Source of the DNA: Chlorophyllum brunneum | Taxonomy: Eukaryota > Basidiomycota > Agaricomycetes > Agaricales > Agaricaceae | Assembly (NCBI GenBank): GCA_963576785.1 | Contig: OY756149.1 | Location: forward strand, 930,001-994,000 | Length of the DNA: 64,000 bases | Direction: 5' to 3' | Part shown: piece after piece, positions 38,001 to 50,022 of the stretch | Position numbering within the stretch: the first letter of the stretch is position 1 | Layout of the letters: the number at the start of each line of letters is the position of its first letter | Translations under genes and position numbers: made by a program | Notes under the pieces: model-generated | Seen by the model: the letters and a program-made list of their open reading frames with translations, nothing else | The model's database searches: none | What the model was told of the DNA's origin: nothing

Positions 38001-39175
38001 GGGAGGAAAATCTACCTACATTCGACAGGTACGCCATCGGACGCCCAATGTTTACAAAGATGTTTATTGGACTCCTAGGTTGGAGTCATTGCTCTGATGG
38101 CACAGATTGGCTGTTTCGTTCCTTGTGAAGAAGCCCAATTACCGGTTTTCGATTCGATTTTATGTAGAGTGGGTGCCGGTGATAGTCAACTCAAGGGTGT
38201 TTCCACATTTATGGCAGAAATGCTGGAAACAGCTACAATCCTGCGCGTAAGTTCGTATATTTTGCTCGTATCAGGTTGACTCGATTCACGTTTGCAGTCT
38301 GCAACCAAAGACTCTCTCATTATAATCGATGAGCTAGGTCGGGGTGAGCATGTACGTTCTCTTCATCGAACGGGATACTGAGTTGTGCTGCTTTCAGGCA
38401 CCTCGACGTACGACGGGTTTGGCCTGGCTTGGGCTATCTCTGAGTGAGACGATTAATCCTGGAATGGTTGATCGTTTCTGACACTTTTAATCAGACATAT
38501 TGCAACCAAGATACACGCATTTTGCCTCTTTGCTACCCATTTCCATGAGCTGACTGCTTTGGATCAACAACTTCCGCACGTCAAAAACTCGCATGTTGTT
38601 GCACATGTGACGCAAACTGGCAACAAGACACATGATCGTGACATAGCGTTGTTATACAAAGTTGAACCTGGTGAGCAGAGAATGCAGTTTTATATTAAAT
38701 GTGGTTCTGGCTCATATCTTGCTGTAAGGTGTCTCTGATCAAAGTTTCGGTATTCACGTCGCGGAGCTTGCCAACTTTCCTGAGAATGTGGTCAAAGCAT
38801 GTTACTTTTACCGTTTCCCGGTATAGCCGTCTAACTTCTCTTGCTAGCTTGCAAAACAAAAGGCCGACGAGTTGGAAGACTTTGGTGGAGGTGTGTGGAT
38901 CTGACCTTTTTAGCTTTGGTTTGTTCACCTTGGTTGTTGTTATAGACAAGAAACAGGACGAAGGGGTATCCCAGGCGGTGATTAGTGATGGTGTTGAGAT
39001 AATGGAAGAGATGTTATGCAAATGGGGATCTCAGGTGGATGGGGAGGACGTAGTCATGTCCGGAGTTGAACTTTCTCCGGAAATCCAGCTCGAGAGTCTG
39101 TGCAAACAGTTGGAGGCTTACCGGTCTCAGATTGAAGGCAATCCATGGTTGCAGTCCATTATCGCTTCACTGTAA
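35088..39175 (+). CDS. MSH2: DNA mismatch repair protein MSH2
   Basis: Partner of MSH6 or MSH3 in mismatch recognition. Many small introns interrupt it, and the reading is intact from [11 protein letters not shown] to the final LQSIIASL. The mismatch-binding domain I region has [11 protein letters not shown] and YGPDAHFVA. The core and lever domains follow ([27 protein letters not shown]). The ATPase has Walker [14 protein letters not shown] (about 37991-38029), [21 protein letters not shown], Walker B DELGRGTSTYDG and FATHFHELT. The helix-turn-helix end has [13 protein letters not shown]. One intron (38797-38847) has a GC donor (AAA|GCATGT), needed to join VVK to [14 protein letters not shown]. 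The length is near the family's usual 930-960 residues. Confidence 0.95.
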
Positions 39176-39469
39176 TGTAATTTCTTGTCATTGCTCACGG
39201 TTTCTTTAATTATCAAAATTTAATTAATTCTGTCCACCATTAGAGCTCCGGCTGATTATCCGATGAAAATAGTTCAAAATGGGTGCTTGGAATAAATGAG
39301 AATCGACACGCAATAGATGTGACAGCTAGACACTTGCAAAATAGGAAGCTGATGTAGACGATAGAGCTATGGCTCAAGACTCATGCCTGATTTCGTTCCA
39401 TGTTGGCCATTCTGTTGTCAGCCGTAGAACTAGGACTAGGCTGATGGGGTGATTACATTCATCTATAAC

Positions 39470-40447
39470 CTATGTCTTGCCACTACGTTCCTTCTCCCAC
39501 TCCGTAACTTCTTCTTTGATTTTCTCCACGATCTGGTCAGCATCTACACTCTGACCAAAGGCTTCAACAAAACGTCCATCTGGGTCCATCAAGTACACAA
39601 ATATTGAGTGGTCCACGAGGTAGTCACCGTTTGGGTCTGCATTTGGTGGAGTGGAGAAGTAGACACGGTAAGCCTTGCAGGCGGCTTTCGTCACGTCATA
39701 AGGGCCAACTAAACCAACGAAAGATGGATGGAAATCAGCCAGATAACGGCCGATGCGCTCGGGGGTGTCCCGTGAAGGATCGACAGATATGAAGATGGGA
39801 AGGAAGATTTTGCCAAATGCAGGTTCTATACAGGTGTTAGGGAGCTATCAGGGGGAAGGCAAAATTTGACGCACCGATTTTATTCAGGACTGCGCCTATT
39901 TTGTCTAGTTCTGCAGGGCAGATGTCTGGACAATTGGTGAAACCAAAGTACACCAATGACCATTTTCCGAGCATCTCCTTCTCGGTGAAAGGTTCACCGG
40001 TTGATCTGGTGAGGGAAAAAGGACCGCCGACTTGTGGACGACCATACTGTCGGCTATTTCGTTCCTTTTCTGCGCACGTTTGAATCACTGCTACAAAATG
40101 CTGGATTCACAGAACATTGACTCACCACGCTCTTCTAGCAGTTTTTGTTTCTCGTGTCGGAAGTAGAAGAAAAGGCCGACGCCCGTAGCTACGAACAGTG
40201 CTGCGGACGTTGGAGTAAACACCTGACGTTTTTTTTTGTTTTTCGGATAAGCCAATAATTTTCAGATACTCGGAAGGGAAGTTCACCTGCTCACCCCAAC
40301 AACGTTCTTCTCCCCCGGAGACTGAGATTGCCTCGGTGGGGATTGAGAAAAGTTTCTGGACGCGGAACGACAAATCCGGGGTTCATTTAAAATGATACGC
40401 CTGTTGAAGGGCACTCGGGCCAAAACGCGCTGAGAAATGGAAAACAT
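39470..40447 (-). CDS. SCO1: Mitochondrial copper chaperone Sco1
   Basis: Delivers copper to the CuA site of cytochrome c oxidase in the mitochondrial inner membrane. Four exons (40447-40295, 40222-40126, 40087-39875, 39825-39470) give 272 residues. The N-terminal 50 residues are rich in Arg and Ser, as in a mitochondrial presequence. One membrane segment ([16 protein letters not shown]) follows. The thioredoxin-fold domain has the copper-binding [14 protein letters not shown] (CxxxC) and the third ligand His in [17 protein letters not shown]. The start is the first ATG, and the divergent uS8m gene begins 122 bp away. Confidence 0.95.
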
Positions 40448-40569
40448 GTCAAGCGGAAAGATGATGTCACGGTGTGGAACGGATGGGCTGCACCCACGTG
40501 ATACCTGCAGCCAAACATCGCGCAAACACAACGCCCTTGGCCCCCAGAGTGCAAATTGTCACGGAATCC
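40448..40569. promoter_or_regulatory. Shared SCO1/uS8m intergenic region
   Basis: About 122 bp lie between divergent start codons of two mitochondrial-biogenesis genes, so coordinated expression is plausible. Confidence 0.5.
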
Positions 40570-41034
40570 ATGCCACTCCCCTACGACCTCTGCGCTCGCC
40601 TCCAAAATGCATTCCGCGCCAGACACGCCCGCATAGCCGTCGACCACTCCACTCAAAACCTCGGCATCCTCTCCATCCTCCTCCGTTCCGGCTTCCTCTC
40701 CTCCCTCACCCGAGGCACCATTTCCTCGCCCGACCCCGAATCCTTTTACCACGTCTCTGATGCCCAGAAAAGAATATGGGCCGACTTGAAGTATCGAGAC
40801 GATTTGCCTGTGTTGTCGGATATGGAGCTGGTTAGCAAGCCAAGCAAGAGGGTGTATATGGATGTCAGCGAAATTAGGTTGATTTGTTCGGGACGGCGCG
40901 CGGGGACTGTTAAACCGCTCGGGATGGGTGAAGTTGCGGTCGTTAGGACAAGGGATAGAGAGAATGAGTGGTTGGAGGCGAGGGAGGCACTTGCACTCAA
41001 GTTGCCTGGAGAGGTTATTTGTCGTGCGCGGTGA
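40570..41034 (+). CDS. Mitochondrial small ribosomal subunit protein uS8m
   Basis: A component of the mitoribosome small subunit that binds the central domain of the small rRNA. It is a single exon of 154 residues. MPLPYDLCARLQNAFRARH, LGILSILLRSGFLSSLTRG and the C-terminal ...GTVKPLGMGEVAVV block (the divergent equivalent of the uS8 S-T-GI region) identify it. I chose the ATG at 40570 because the family starts right before the P-DLC--LQNA block. An in-frame ATG at 40483 would add 29 residues (basic, Thr/Ala-rich), which could be an alternative targeting leader. Confidence 0.85.
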   Translation: MPLPYDLCARLQNAFRARHARIAVDHSTQNLGILSILLRSGFLSSLTRGTISSPDPESFYHVSDAQKRIWADLKYRDDLPVLSDMELVSKPSKRVYMDVSEIRLICSGRRAGTVKPLGMGEVAVVRTRDRENEWLEAREALALKLPGEVICRAR

Positions 41035-41184
41035 AGAGTTGGACGTCTGTTCTGTCTGTCAAAAGAATCACTAGCCGATTCTTAGGTCTCAGGCCCTCGC
41101 TCTGCTTTTATTTAATAATCCATTGCATATCATAATACTCTGGGTACATAAGCACTGGACTTCGTGTATAGATTGGCGGATATA

Positions 41185-43232
41185 TTAAAGAGCATTACAT
41201 GCCACCTCGCTTTCACCCTCCTCAATCCCACATACCTTGGGAGCGTTCTCCCTCTCCGCCGCCAGCCTCTTCTGAACCTTGTCAACTTCATGATCCCAGT
41301 CGGCTCTGAGCGTCAACCAGGTGCCGACGGCAGCGGAATAGACCAAAGCGATCGTCAAACCCATCCAGAGACCGTGCAATCCCATATCAAACTTGAACGC
41401 GAGGAGCATACCAAACGGGATGCCCATAATGTAGTATGCGCTAGTGTTGAGAATGGCTCCAGTCAACTGCTTTCCTTGGGCACGAAGAATACCACCTGTG
41501 ACGGCCGCTACACCATCAAAGACTTGGAAGAGTGCAACCAACGGGATGATTGCAGCGACCAGAGTCACAACCCCTGCGGGAGAAAAAAACATAAGCGAAC
41601 ACGTTTTGATTCTTGTGGGAAAAGAAGCCTACTGGGGTCATCATTGAAAAGATATCCCCACGAGTTACGGAACACGACAAACATAGTGCTGAGCGGATCA
41701 ATGTTAGCAAGGGTCTGGAAAATACGACGGAAACCAACCTCGTAAATGCAGCTATACCGAGTGTCATCAGAACAGAAGTGACGGCAGCTGCTCCCGCTCT
41801 TTTTGCCTGGTACTCGCCAAGAAGATTACCAATACTATTTTTAGATGAGTTTGAGACTCGTGTTGATGGAAGGAAAAACACGCGTACCGAACAGAAGTCG
41901 CCATGCTGAGAGCAAATGGGGCCTGGAAAGTGGTGGAAGCGGAGACAAGGAGGACACTCTGTGTCGCAAGAGCAACAGGACCCATGAAACTTGCAGCAAG
42001 TGCAGCGAGTTCCCAAGCCCACCATTCACTCGCGACCTGGCCAACGCCACTGACACCGAGCTGGACTAGAACGCCAAGACCGGTGAACATCCTTCTTGAG
42101 ATGGGATGCCAGGCAGTTTTTGGTACGAAAAAGGCACCATAAATGACAGATGAGATGGAAATGAGATTGAAGGATATGGCGGTAGCGAGGGGAGCACCGA
42201 TAAAACCGAGGCGGATGGGTTCCGGGCCCCAGACGAGCAAGTAATTGAGAAAGGCGTTGAAGGGAGCGACGAATACGATGATACGAGTGGGGACAGAAAA
42301 GAGATTTTGGGATTGGAAATAGCGACGGCTGATGTAGTTGAAGGCATAAGCGGGAAGACCGATGGAGACCCAACGGAGATAGAGGGCGGCGAGATAGGCG
42401 ACCTCTGGGTCTTGTTTGAGGGCGAGGAGGACGGCCTCTGCATTAAACCAGACAATATAGATAGGCTGGAGACTGTCAAATGGGGAAAGGCAAGGGCAGG
42501 GTAGATAAGTACTCACGACGAGGCAAACGGCCATAACGACACCTGGGCGGCGGTTAATAAATAGAAGTGTCTTTGGGGGAGAGACGTACACATTCGCTGG
42601 GACCAGAGACCGACGAGCTGGGGTTGGGTGGAAGTCCATGCACTGGGCAGTAGAGTGTCGAGGGCAGAGGTGAAACCCTGGATGATGCTGAAGCCAGAGA
42701 CAGAAGCAGTCATGGAGCCGAGAGAGATAGCAGCGAGAGCATTTGTAGAGAGATGACCAATAGAGACAACAGATGCAACGATCAGGGTATATTCGAGGAG
42801 ACTTGTTCTGTGGGACAATGAATTAGGGGTCGATCAGAGGACGGACGGGACTTGCCCAAAAACGGGAAGGGCGAATTTTGTCAGGATCGGCAGTTCCTCC
42901 CTGACCATGAGGTATAGGCGCTGATTGTCTGAGGAGGGATCATTGTGATTTGATGGCTCGATGCGAGGGAGGAGGGGAGTGGCTTCCGAGACGAGGGAGT
43001 GCTTGGGAGTGTTGTCGGGGGGGAGGTTCATGGGGGTTGAGGTATGAGAGGGGTGGCCGTTGGCGGAAGGAATGGAGGCAGGGAGCAGCGGGCGGCGATC
43101 AGAATGTTCTAGAGGGGATTGTTCGGCGTGATCCCGAGGAAGGCTGCTGTTCTGAGCATAGCGGGAGATGAGGGTGTAGTCGGTGGGGAGAGAGCCAGGG
43201 GTGAGATGGTGCTGGGGGGAGGCAGAATCCAT
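41185..43232 (-). CDS. MATE-family efflux transporter
   Basis: A multidrug and toxin extrusion antiporter of the plasma or vacuolar membrane. It has a long hydrophilic N-terminus of about 120 residues rich in Pro and Ser. The membrane core follows (FALPVFGQVPTSLLEYTLIVASVVSIGHLSTNALAA, SGFSIIQGFTSALDTLLPSAW, PQLVGLWSQRM, YISRRYFQSQN, LGVSGVGQVASEWWAWE and so on), giving about 12 hydrophobic segments. At least six short introns interrupt it and the joins keep the frame. Substrates are unknown. It is divergent from SAM50, with 98 bp between starts. Confidence 0.9.
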
Positions 43233-43330
43233 GGAGCAAGGGTGAAGAAAGTTGCCAATATTTATATGAAAGCCGAGCCGAGAAGAACCAAGCAGAGTGT
43301 CAGTCCAAATTAGGCAGGAGCAGTTTGGTC
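43233..43330. promoter_or_regulatory. Shared MATE/SAM50 intergenic region
   Basis: 98 bp lie between divergent start codons. A short A/T-rich patch (caatatttatatg, 43256-43268) sits on the MATE side. Confidence 0.5.
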
Positions 43331-45096
43331 ATGGACGACCACCCACCCGACCGAGAGCCAGCGCGCGTCGCAGAGTGGCAGCAGCAGCGCATCGCCCGCA
43401 GACTCCGCGGCGACTACGAATCAGCCGTCGTCCATCTCGCCCACCTCGTACGTCCTTCCTCACTCCTCCCCACCCCGCCAGCTCACCCCCCAGATCAATG
43501 CAAACCTCGACGCCCCAGCCCGCATCGCCGCCATCCGCGTCGAGGGCGCCGCAACAACACGCCGCTCCTTCCTCGGCTTCCTCGTCGACCCCCACCTCCA
43601 GGACAAGCCCCACGACCTCCAGTCCACACTCCACACCGCCCGCTATCTCGCCCACCTCCTCAACAAGACTGACATCTTCTCCACCGTCGCTGTAAATCTC
43701 GAAAAGGCACGCGATCCCCTCGCCGACTCCACCGACGTCGACCTCGTCTTCACCACCAAGGAGCGCGGCAAATTCTACCTCAACAGCTCCACCGAGCTCG
43801 GAAACAACGAGGGCAATGCCGTACGTTGCATAACGTCTCCACCAGACCTCCACTCACTCCCCTCAGAGCGCGACTGGCCGCATTCGGAACGTCTTTGGAG
43901 GCGCAGAAACTTTCGAAGCCAATGCCTCTTTTGGCACAAAAACCCGCCGCGCATACCGCGCCTCCCTCTCCGCCCCAATCTCTCGCGACCTCGATACCAT
44001 CGCCGAAATATCCACATACGGCCTCGAGCGCGACCTGACTTCCTATGCCAGTTCTTTTGAAGGTCTCCGCGGATTCAAGGCCGTCATCCGGGTACGCCTG
44101 CTCCCCTCCCCCCCACTTATCATCCATGCTAACAACCACAGAGTGGATACCCGTCGTGGGGCATGCACGAATTGGCATATGAAGGCGTTATCCGTCACCT
44201 AGCATCTCTTACACCCACCGCCTCTCTCAGCATGCGCGAAGCTGCCGGCTTCTCAACTAAATCCTCCGTTTCACATACATTTGTCCTCGACACCCGACAC
44301 GACAAGATCCTCAGCACCCGCAGAGACAAACTTGGCCTCCCACCATCCGCTCCCGGGGCATATCTCAAACTCTATCAAGAACTCGCGGGTGTAGGTGCAC
44401 TTGGTGGTGATGCCAAATTTTACAAGGGAGAGATCGAGGCCAAGACTGGTTTCGGAATCACCCAAGGCATCGTAAGTGCCCGCTGTACTTCCCTATTTCA
44501 ACCCCTTAATTCTGCCAGACGCTATCCCTCGCAGCACGCTCAGGTCTCCTCTGGGGCCTCGCCGGTCCTAAAGGAACACTTTTCTCTGATCGCTTCCAAC
44601 TCGGAGGGCCAACCTCTGCACGAGGTTTCATGATGAACGGAATGGGTCCGCGAGACGGCTGTATGTCCCCATTCCCTCTGAATCAACCTATTCTCATTCC
44701 CTCCAAACAGCCGACTCAATAGGTGGTGATGCGTACTGGTCACTTGGTGCCTCTATCATATCCGATATCCCAAAAAAGCCTTCATGGCCCGTTAAACTCC
44801 ATGCTTGGGTCAATGCTGGTAGAATGGAAGGTGTCAACAGATGTACGTTTCAACCCGCCCTGTCATTACAAATCACATTATCATTCACTCCATCTACAGC
44901 ACTCCCCCCAAAACAAGCACTTGAACAAACTAGATCCTCACTCTTCCGATACCCAAGCATAGGGGCAGGTGTAGGCCTTATATACCGATTCGATCCTATA
45001 CGTGTGGAGGTTAACTTTGGGTTCCCGCTTGTGGCTAGTGTTGGCGAGAGGGGAAAGAGGGGTCTTCAGGTTGGTATGGGATTGGAGTTTTTGTAA
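43331..45096 (+). CDS. SAM50: Sorting and assembly machinery subunit Sam50/Tob55
   Basis: The Omp85-type beta-barrel that inserts barrel proteins into the mitochondrial outer membrane. Seven exons keep one frame. The N-terminal POTRA-like part has RIAAIRVEGAATTRRSFLGF and LHTARYLAHLLNKTDIF. The barrel strands follow (FYLNSSTELGNNEGN, ATGRIRNVFGGAETFEANASFG). The loop motif FQLGGPTSARGFMMNGMGPRDG corresponds to the conserved (V/I)RGF of the family. The C-terminus has GAGVGLIYRFDPIRVEVNFG and ends GMGLEFL with a terminal aromatic/aliphatic pattern. Introns are typically 45-60 bp. An upstream in-frame TTG codon is ignored, and the start is ATG 43331. Confidence 0.95.
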
Positions 45097-46704
45097 ACTT
45101 CAGCTACGGTAGCGTTGGATGCATGGAATGGAATGATCTCTATCCTGTGCGCCGCAGACAGGATCGCCCTCGAATGTGAATAATGATCGTGTTGCGTCAC
45201 CTGGACAAGTATGTTCTAGCGGAAACTCTTGGATGATATCAAGAAGCTTTCGGCCATCAGTCCGACAAAGTTAAAAAAATAATTTGTGCTTCTAGCCGCG
45301 ATGGATTGAATTATTCACCTATTGAGGCAAAGCTTATCGTTGGAATGTTGACTCTGTTTCCCACAGCCCTGGCCTGGCAATGGATTCAACCAACCATAAT
45401 GGGTGTTTGAAAACCCTTGTCTTGGTAGAGAAATTTTGGAAGCCATGCTGATAGCTATGAAATGGATCGCGGGAAGCAAAGCTAGATTCAAGTTATCTTG
45501 TTGTGTGTAAGTATTTCACAGCCTTCGATGATTAAAAATCGTAACCCATGATCCATGTAACTGGAGTGAGACAACACTATTTGTACTTGTGTACGGGATG
45601 GTGATTTTGTGTAGCTTCTCGGTTTTTGATCCACTTTTTGCTCCAAAAAAAACAGGCTCTTTCAGCTGGACTACCAAGGCCCATTTATCTCCACCGGGTA
45701 TCAACAACTACACGCGCACTAGCGAGGAAACTCCAGATCATACTGCTACTGCGCATCGCACACAAACTAAGTTCCGCCGTCCACAGGAACTCGAAAAGGA
45801 CGATAAATCCGCCACTTCAAGAATCGGTACACTCATGGTAGTCCGGTCCGCCGTCCCTGCTATATCCCCCGACTGCACATGCCACATCGAGGACCGAAGC
45901 TCTAGACTTTTACACATCATGATCATAGAGGACGCGGAGGGCTTGTACGCCAGTGTAAACCAGTGGTCTCTCGTCCTTCAAGTTAGCTTATTTTATTGGA
46001 TATCAGTCATATGTTCTCGCTCCTCGAGTTCTCCTGGGAAATTACTCAACACCTTGAGAAATACTTCTTAACACACGTCTGGGTCACTATTCCAAGGAAA
46101 TTTGGGTGTGTGGTGGGAAATTTATATGGATCTGGCAAGAAGTTCGGGGAATTTATGTGGGAGGTGATTGTCCAACCAGCCTTCGCTATTCATCGAAGTG
46201 GGCCGCCAGGATGTTCACGGACCGCTGGAGGTGGGAGTGTTCCTTGACAAATCGTCGACTCTTTCCCCTCCATCATTAGACTCTGAGTGGCCAGAAAACT
46301 GTTTTTCCCCTTCCCATAAAGGACCCCTCGAGGCTCCAGTGAGAGCGTAGAATCCCCAATTCACTAGGCTAGTTGATACACGGCTCCGTCGACCAGATCA
46401 AGCACAAGATACAATTATCAACTCTACCAAGCCCAGAAAGGGAATTCATTCTCCATGGTCCCTTGGTTGATGTTTCTCGATTTCTGTGCAAGAAGCAAGC
46501 TCCTCAGATTGCACATGGCAGTTGAGATCATATGCTCCGCCGTCTAGCCAGTCACCAGGCTATGCCATAGCGTCAATGACGCTCGGAAGAACTTCAAGAA
46601 CGCGCGGCCACTCAACATAACATGGCTTGGAGTACGCATATAAGTCGCCAGTGGTCCTTCCAATACCCAAACGAACATCTCTCAACTTCATTCGAATCAC
46701 ATCG
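45097..46704. other. Long intergenic region, no gene supported
   Basis: About 1.6 kb. Open frames such as 45589-46071 lack recognisable domains and splice-consistent extensions. The right side presumably holds the promoter of the GH51 gene; a candidate TATA-like gcatataagtcg lies near 46636. No repeats or RNA genes were recognised. Confidence 0.5.
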
Positions 46705-49700
46705 ATGCTTAGAATTGGGTGGTCTATTCTTTCAGGAGTTTTGTTGGGGATGGTGGGGTTGGTCGACGCTCAGTCATCGGTGACTGTGTCGGTCAGTGCG
46801 TCAGCGAGTCACTCGATCCCAGCGACTCTCTGTAGGTTTTTGAAACTGCAATCCTCTATTTCTTGACCTGACTTTCAATGCAGGGGGTTATATGTTCGAG
46901 GTAAGTCGTATCATAGCGGATAGCATCTCCCGGCTCAGGACTTGTTTGGCCGAACCTATAGGATATTAGTGTAAGTGGAAGCAGTATATCTGGCCGATCG
47001 AATGCTTACTAGCGTCTCTCGTATCTAGCATGTAAGTTGGTTAAAGCAAGTTTAAACCCTCAAATTTTGATTGAGCCATATAGAGTGGTGACGGTGGACT
47101 CTATGCTGAGTGTAAGTAAAGTTGCAACCTACATATCACGAGGCTCAAATCACAATACAGTGCTTCAAAACAGAGCATTCCAGAAAGTCACTCCTGGCAG
47201 CAGCTCTGCTCTGAACTCGTGGCAGGCCGTCAATGGCGCATCCATTAGCGTTATTAGGGACTCCACGGCTCTTTCCGATGCTCTCCCCAACGCACTTCAC
47301 GTCGTCATTCCAAGTGGACACAGCGGAGGCGTCGGGTTTGCCAACATTGGTTACTCTGGTATTAATCTCGCCACAACGACAAAACAACAGTCTGCTGACG
47401 ATCCATAGGTATCAAGGTCGCCTCTGGGACAACTTACACAGGTTCTTTCTTCTATCGTTTCCCAAGCTCCTCAAGCTTCAGAGGCAGCGCTACGGTTTCC
47501 TTGCAATCGTCCTCCGGGTCCACTCTCGGAAGCACTACTGTGTCTCTCTCGGGCGCTCAAAGATCCTGGTCCCAAGTTACCTTCACTATTCACGCATCCA
47601 GTACCCCAGGCAACCTGAATAATCGCTTCGTCGTGACCTTGGACGGCTCGGCTGCTAGCGGTCAAACTATCAACTTTGGATTGTTCTCACTGTTCCCGCC
47701 AACGTTCAATAATCATGCAAATGGTCTCCGACAAGACATTGCTTCGGCGTTGGCGGAGATGGGACCGTCGTTCTGGAGATTCCCTGGCGGTAACAACTTG
47801 GAGGGTCAAACTGTTGCTACAAGATGGCAGTGGAATGCCACTGTCGGACCTTTGCAAAACCGTCCAGGTATATGAATATCTCATTACAATAATATTCAAG
47901 CCCCTCACAGTTGGCCGCGATAGGACGTCAGGGTGACTGGGGCTATGTTAACACTGAGTACGTCGCTACACCTGAGCAAAAATCCGTGGTTATTCAAGTT
48001 TGTTACAGTGGTCTGGGTCTTTTCGAATACCTCACATGGTGCGAAGACTTGGGTATGGAGCCCATCATGGCCGTCTGGTCGGGTAAGTCACGAAAAAATC
48101 ATATACAAGCAGTTGTTCACTCCTTGCAACAGGCTTTGCACTTGGTGGAACGAGTGTTTCCCAGAACCAGCTTCAGCCTTACATTCAACAAGCGATCGAC
48201 CAGGTAATCCGAAATGCTGCCACAAATATTAGAGTTACTGATGGGACCGATAGATCAACTTCGTGATTGGCGATAGCAATACTGGTCCAGGTTTGTAGAG
48301 AATTGGACAGACACTATATCATACTCATAAGACTTCAGGCGCTCTACGGGCCTCTCTTGGCCACCCAAGCCCATTCAAATTGAACTTTGTGGAAGTTGGA
48401 AATGAGGTACAACTGCCACACACAACCCAGATAACACAGAGATTCATCTAGCTATAGGACAATTTCGCAGCCAATACGTATACATTCCGCTGGACCACTA
48501 TCGTCGACGCTCTGAAGGCCACCTTCCCGCAGCTCCGTGGGTATTATTAGACATAATTTGAGAGGTCTCCTAACAAACCTGTTGGTAGACTTCATCGCTA
48601 CGACAAACGTCAACAACCCAGTCCTCACCCCGAAGCCAACCGAATATGATGTGCACGTCTATCAAACTCCCAGTGAGTTCCCCTTTTGACAAAGTCATCT
48701 TGTAGATATTGACTAGCACCAAGCTTGGTTTGCGCAGAACTCGTTCTTCTACGACAGCTTTGCGGTATGTGGGTATATTATGCATTAATACGGTTGGTGA
48801 CCTCCCTCTGTAGCGAGATGGAACGAAGTACTTTGAGGTGGGCAAGAGTCGAGGCATTTTAGGAGTAACACTGACGATTCCCTAGGGTGAATACGCAGCC
48901 ATCTCGACAAACCCGAACGATATCTTTGGTCCTCCCTCCGACGGCCGTCTTACTTTCCCGACAATGCAGAGTACGTCGTGCACACACACGATTTAATGGA
49001 GATTGATGTTGTGATTTAGGCTCTGCTGGCGAAGCGGCGTTCATGACTGGATTAGAAAGAAACAGTGATATTGTGTAAGTACAATCCTAACTTGGAAAAA
49101 CTTGAGGCTCACCTTAATCTCAGATTCGCCGCATCATACGCACCTCTCCTCGGCGTACGTGACCTCTTTTGCGAGGGGCTTGGATCATGACTGACTGATC
49201 TTCACATTGACAGCACGTCACGAACAACCAGTGGGTATGTTGAATTACCTCATTCGTCGCTATCGAGTTAGTGCTAACACAGGAACCTTCAGACTCCCAA
49301 CTTGCTTGCATTTGAGTGAGTTCTGAGGCAATATCCCGAAGTACCATTCTGACCGCAATTCACCAGTGCTGGAAACGTCTACCGATCGACAAGCTTCTAC
49401 GTCCAGAAGCTTTTCAGCCAGAACCGTGGTGATGAATACCTTCCAAGCACACTTCCCTCTCCCAGTGGAACACTTCACTGGAGTGTCGTTCGCAAGACAT
49501 CCAGCAACAAGATCATAATTAAAGTATTCCCACTCGCATACCTCTTTTTTATTATTATCTGCTGACGTGTGTGCACCTAGATCTCCAATACCGCTACCAG
49601 TTCCTCCCGTCTCACCTTCAACCTACCTTTCAACAACGTCGCGAGGAGTGGAACTGCACAGATTCTGACAGGAAATCCAACTTCCAGCAACGAGCCCAGC

Positions 49701-49808
49701 AACCCCAACCTCATCACACCTCAGACTAGTAGCATCACGACTGGCAAATCGTTCAGCTTCAACGCACCCGCAGTTAGCATTAGCGTTTTGACTTTCACGG
49801 CCTCGTGA
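46705..49808 (+). CDS. Secreted alpha-L-arabinofuranosidase, GH51
   Basis: Removes arabinofuranosyl side chains from plant hemicelluloses. A signal peptide is clear ([22 protein letters not shown]). GH51 marks are [52 protein letters not shown], the acid/base Glu in FVEVGNEDNF, the nucleophile Glu in KYFEGEYAA, and a C-terminal beta-sandwich ending [10 protein letters not shown]. It has about 20 exons. Those after the first are 17 (46884-46900), 9 (46962-46970), 3 (47029-47031, CAT) and 28 nt (47084-47111), all with GT...AG borders, and they reconstruct the conserved EDISHSGDGG. It is the only clearly secreted plant-cell-wall enzyme in the window. Confidence 0.93.
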
Positions 49809-50022
49809 AGGCTTGTATGAGTGCGACCTTGGGGTCTGGTTTGAGGTTGAATCAGTGATTAACACGTTTTAAAACATGATTCGCTATTGTTTGTACTAGA
49901 AGTAAAATTGAAGTGATGGTATTTCTGTGTGGTTAAACGTGATTGTTGGATGAGGTCTCAATGTTCTGGTAGCTGGTGACGTCAGGACTACCTAAAGCAC
50001 CCGACACTAATAACCTCGGCCT

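Noticed and set aside
43329..44178. Long minus-strand ORFs opposite SAM50 (174 and 132 residues)
   Set aside because: They are mirror frames of the GC-rich SAM50 coding exons and contain only Gly/Glu/Val-rich filler.
45589..46071. 160-residue plus-strand ORF
   Set aside because: No recognisable domain, low-complexity start and no splice-linked exons; it looks like a chance frame in intergenic DNA.
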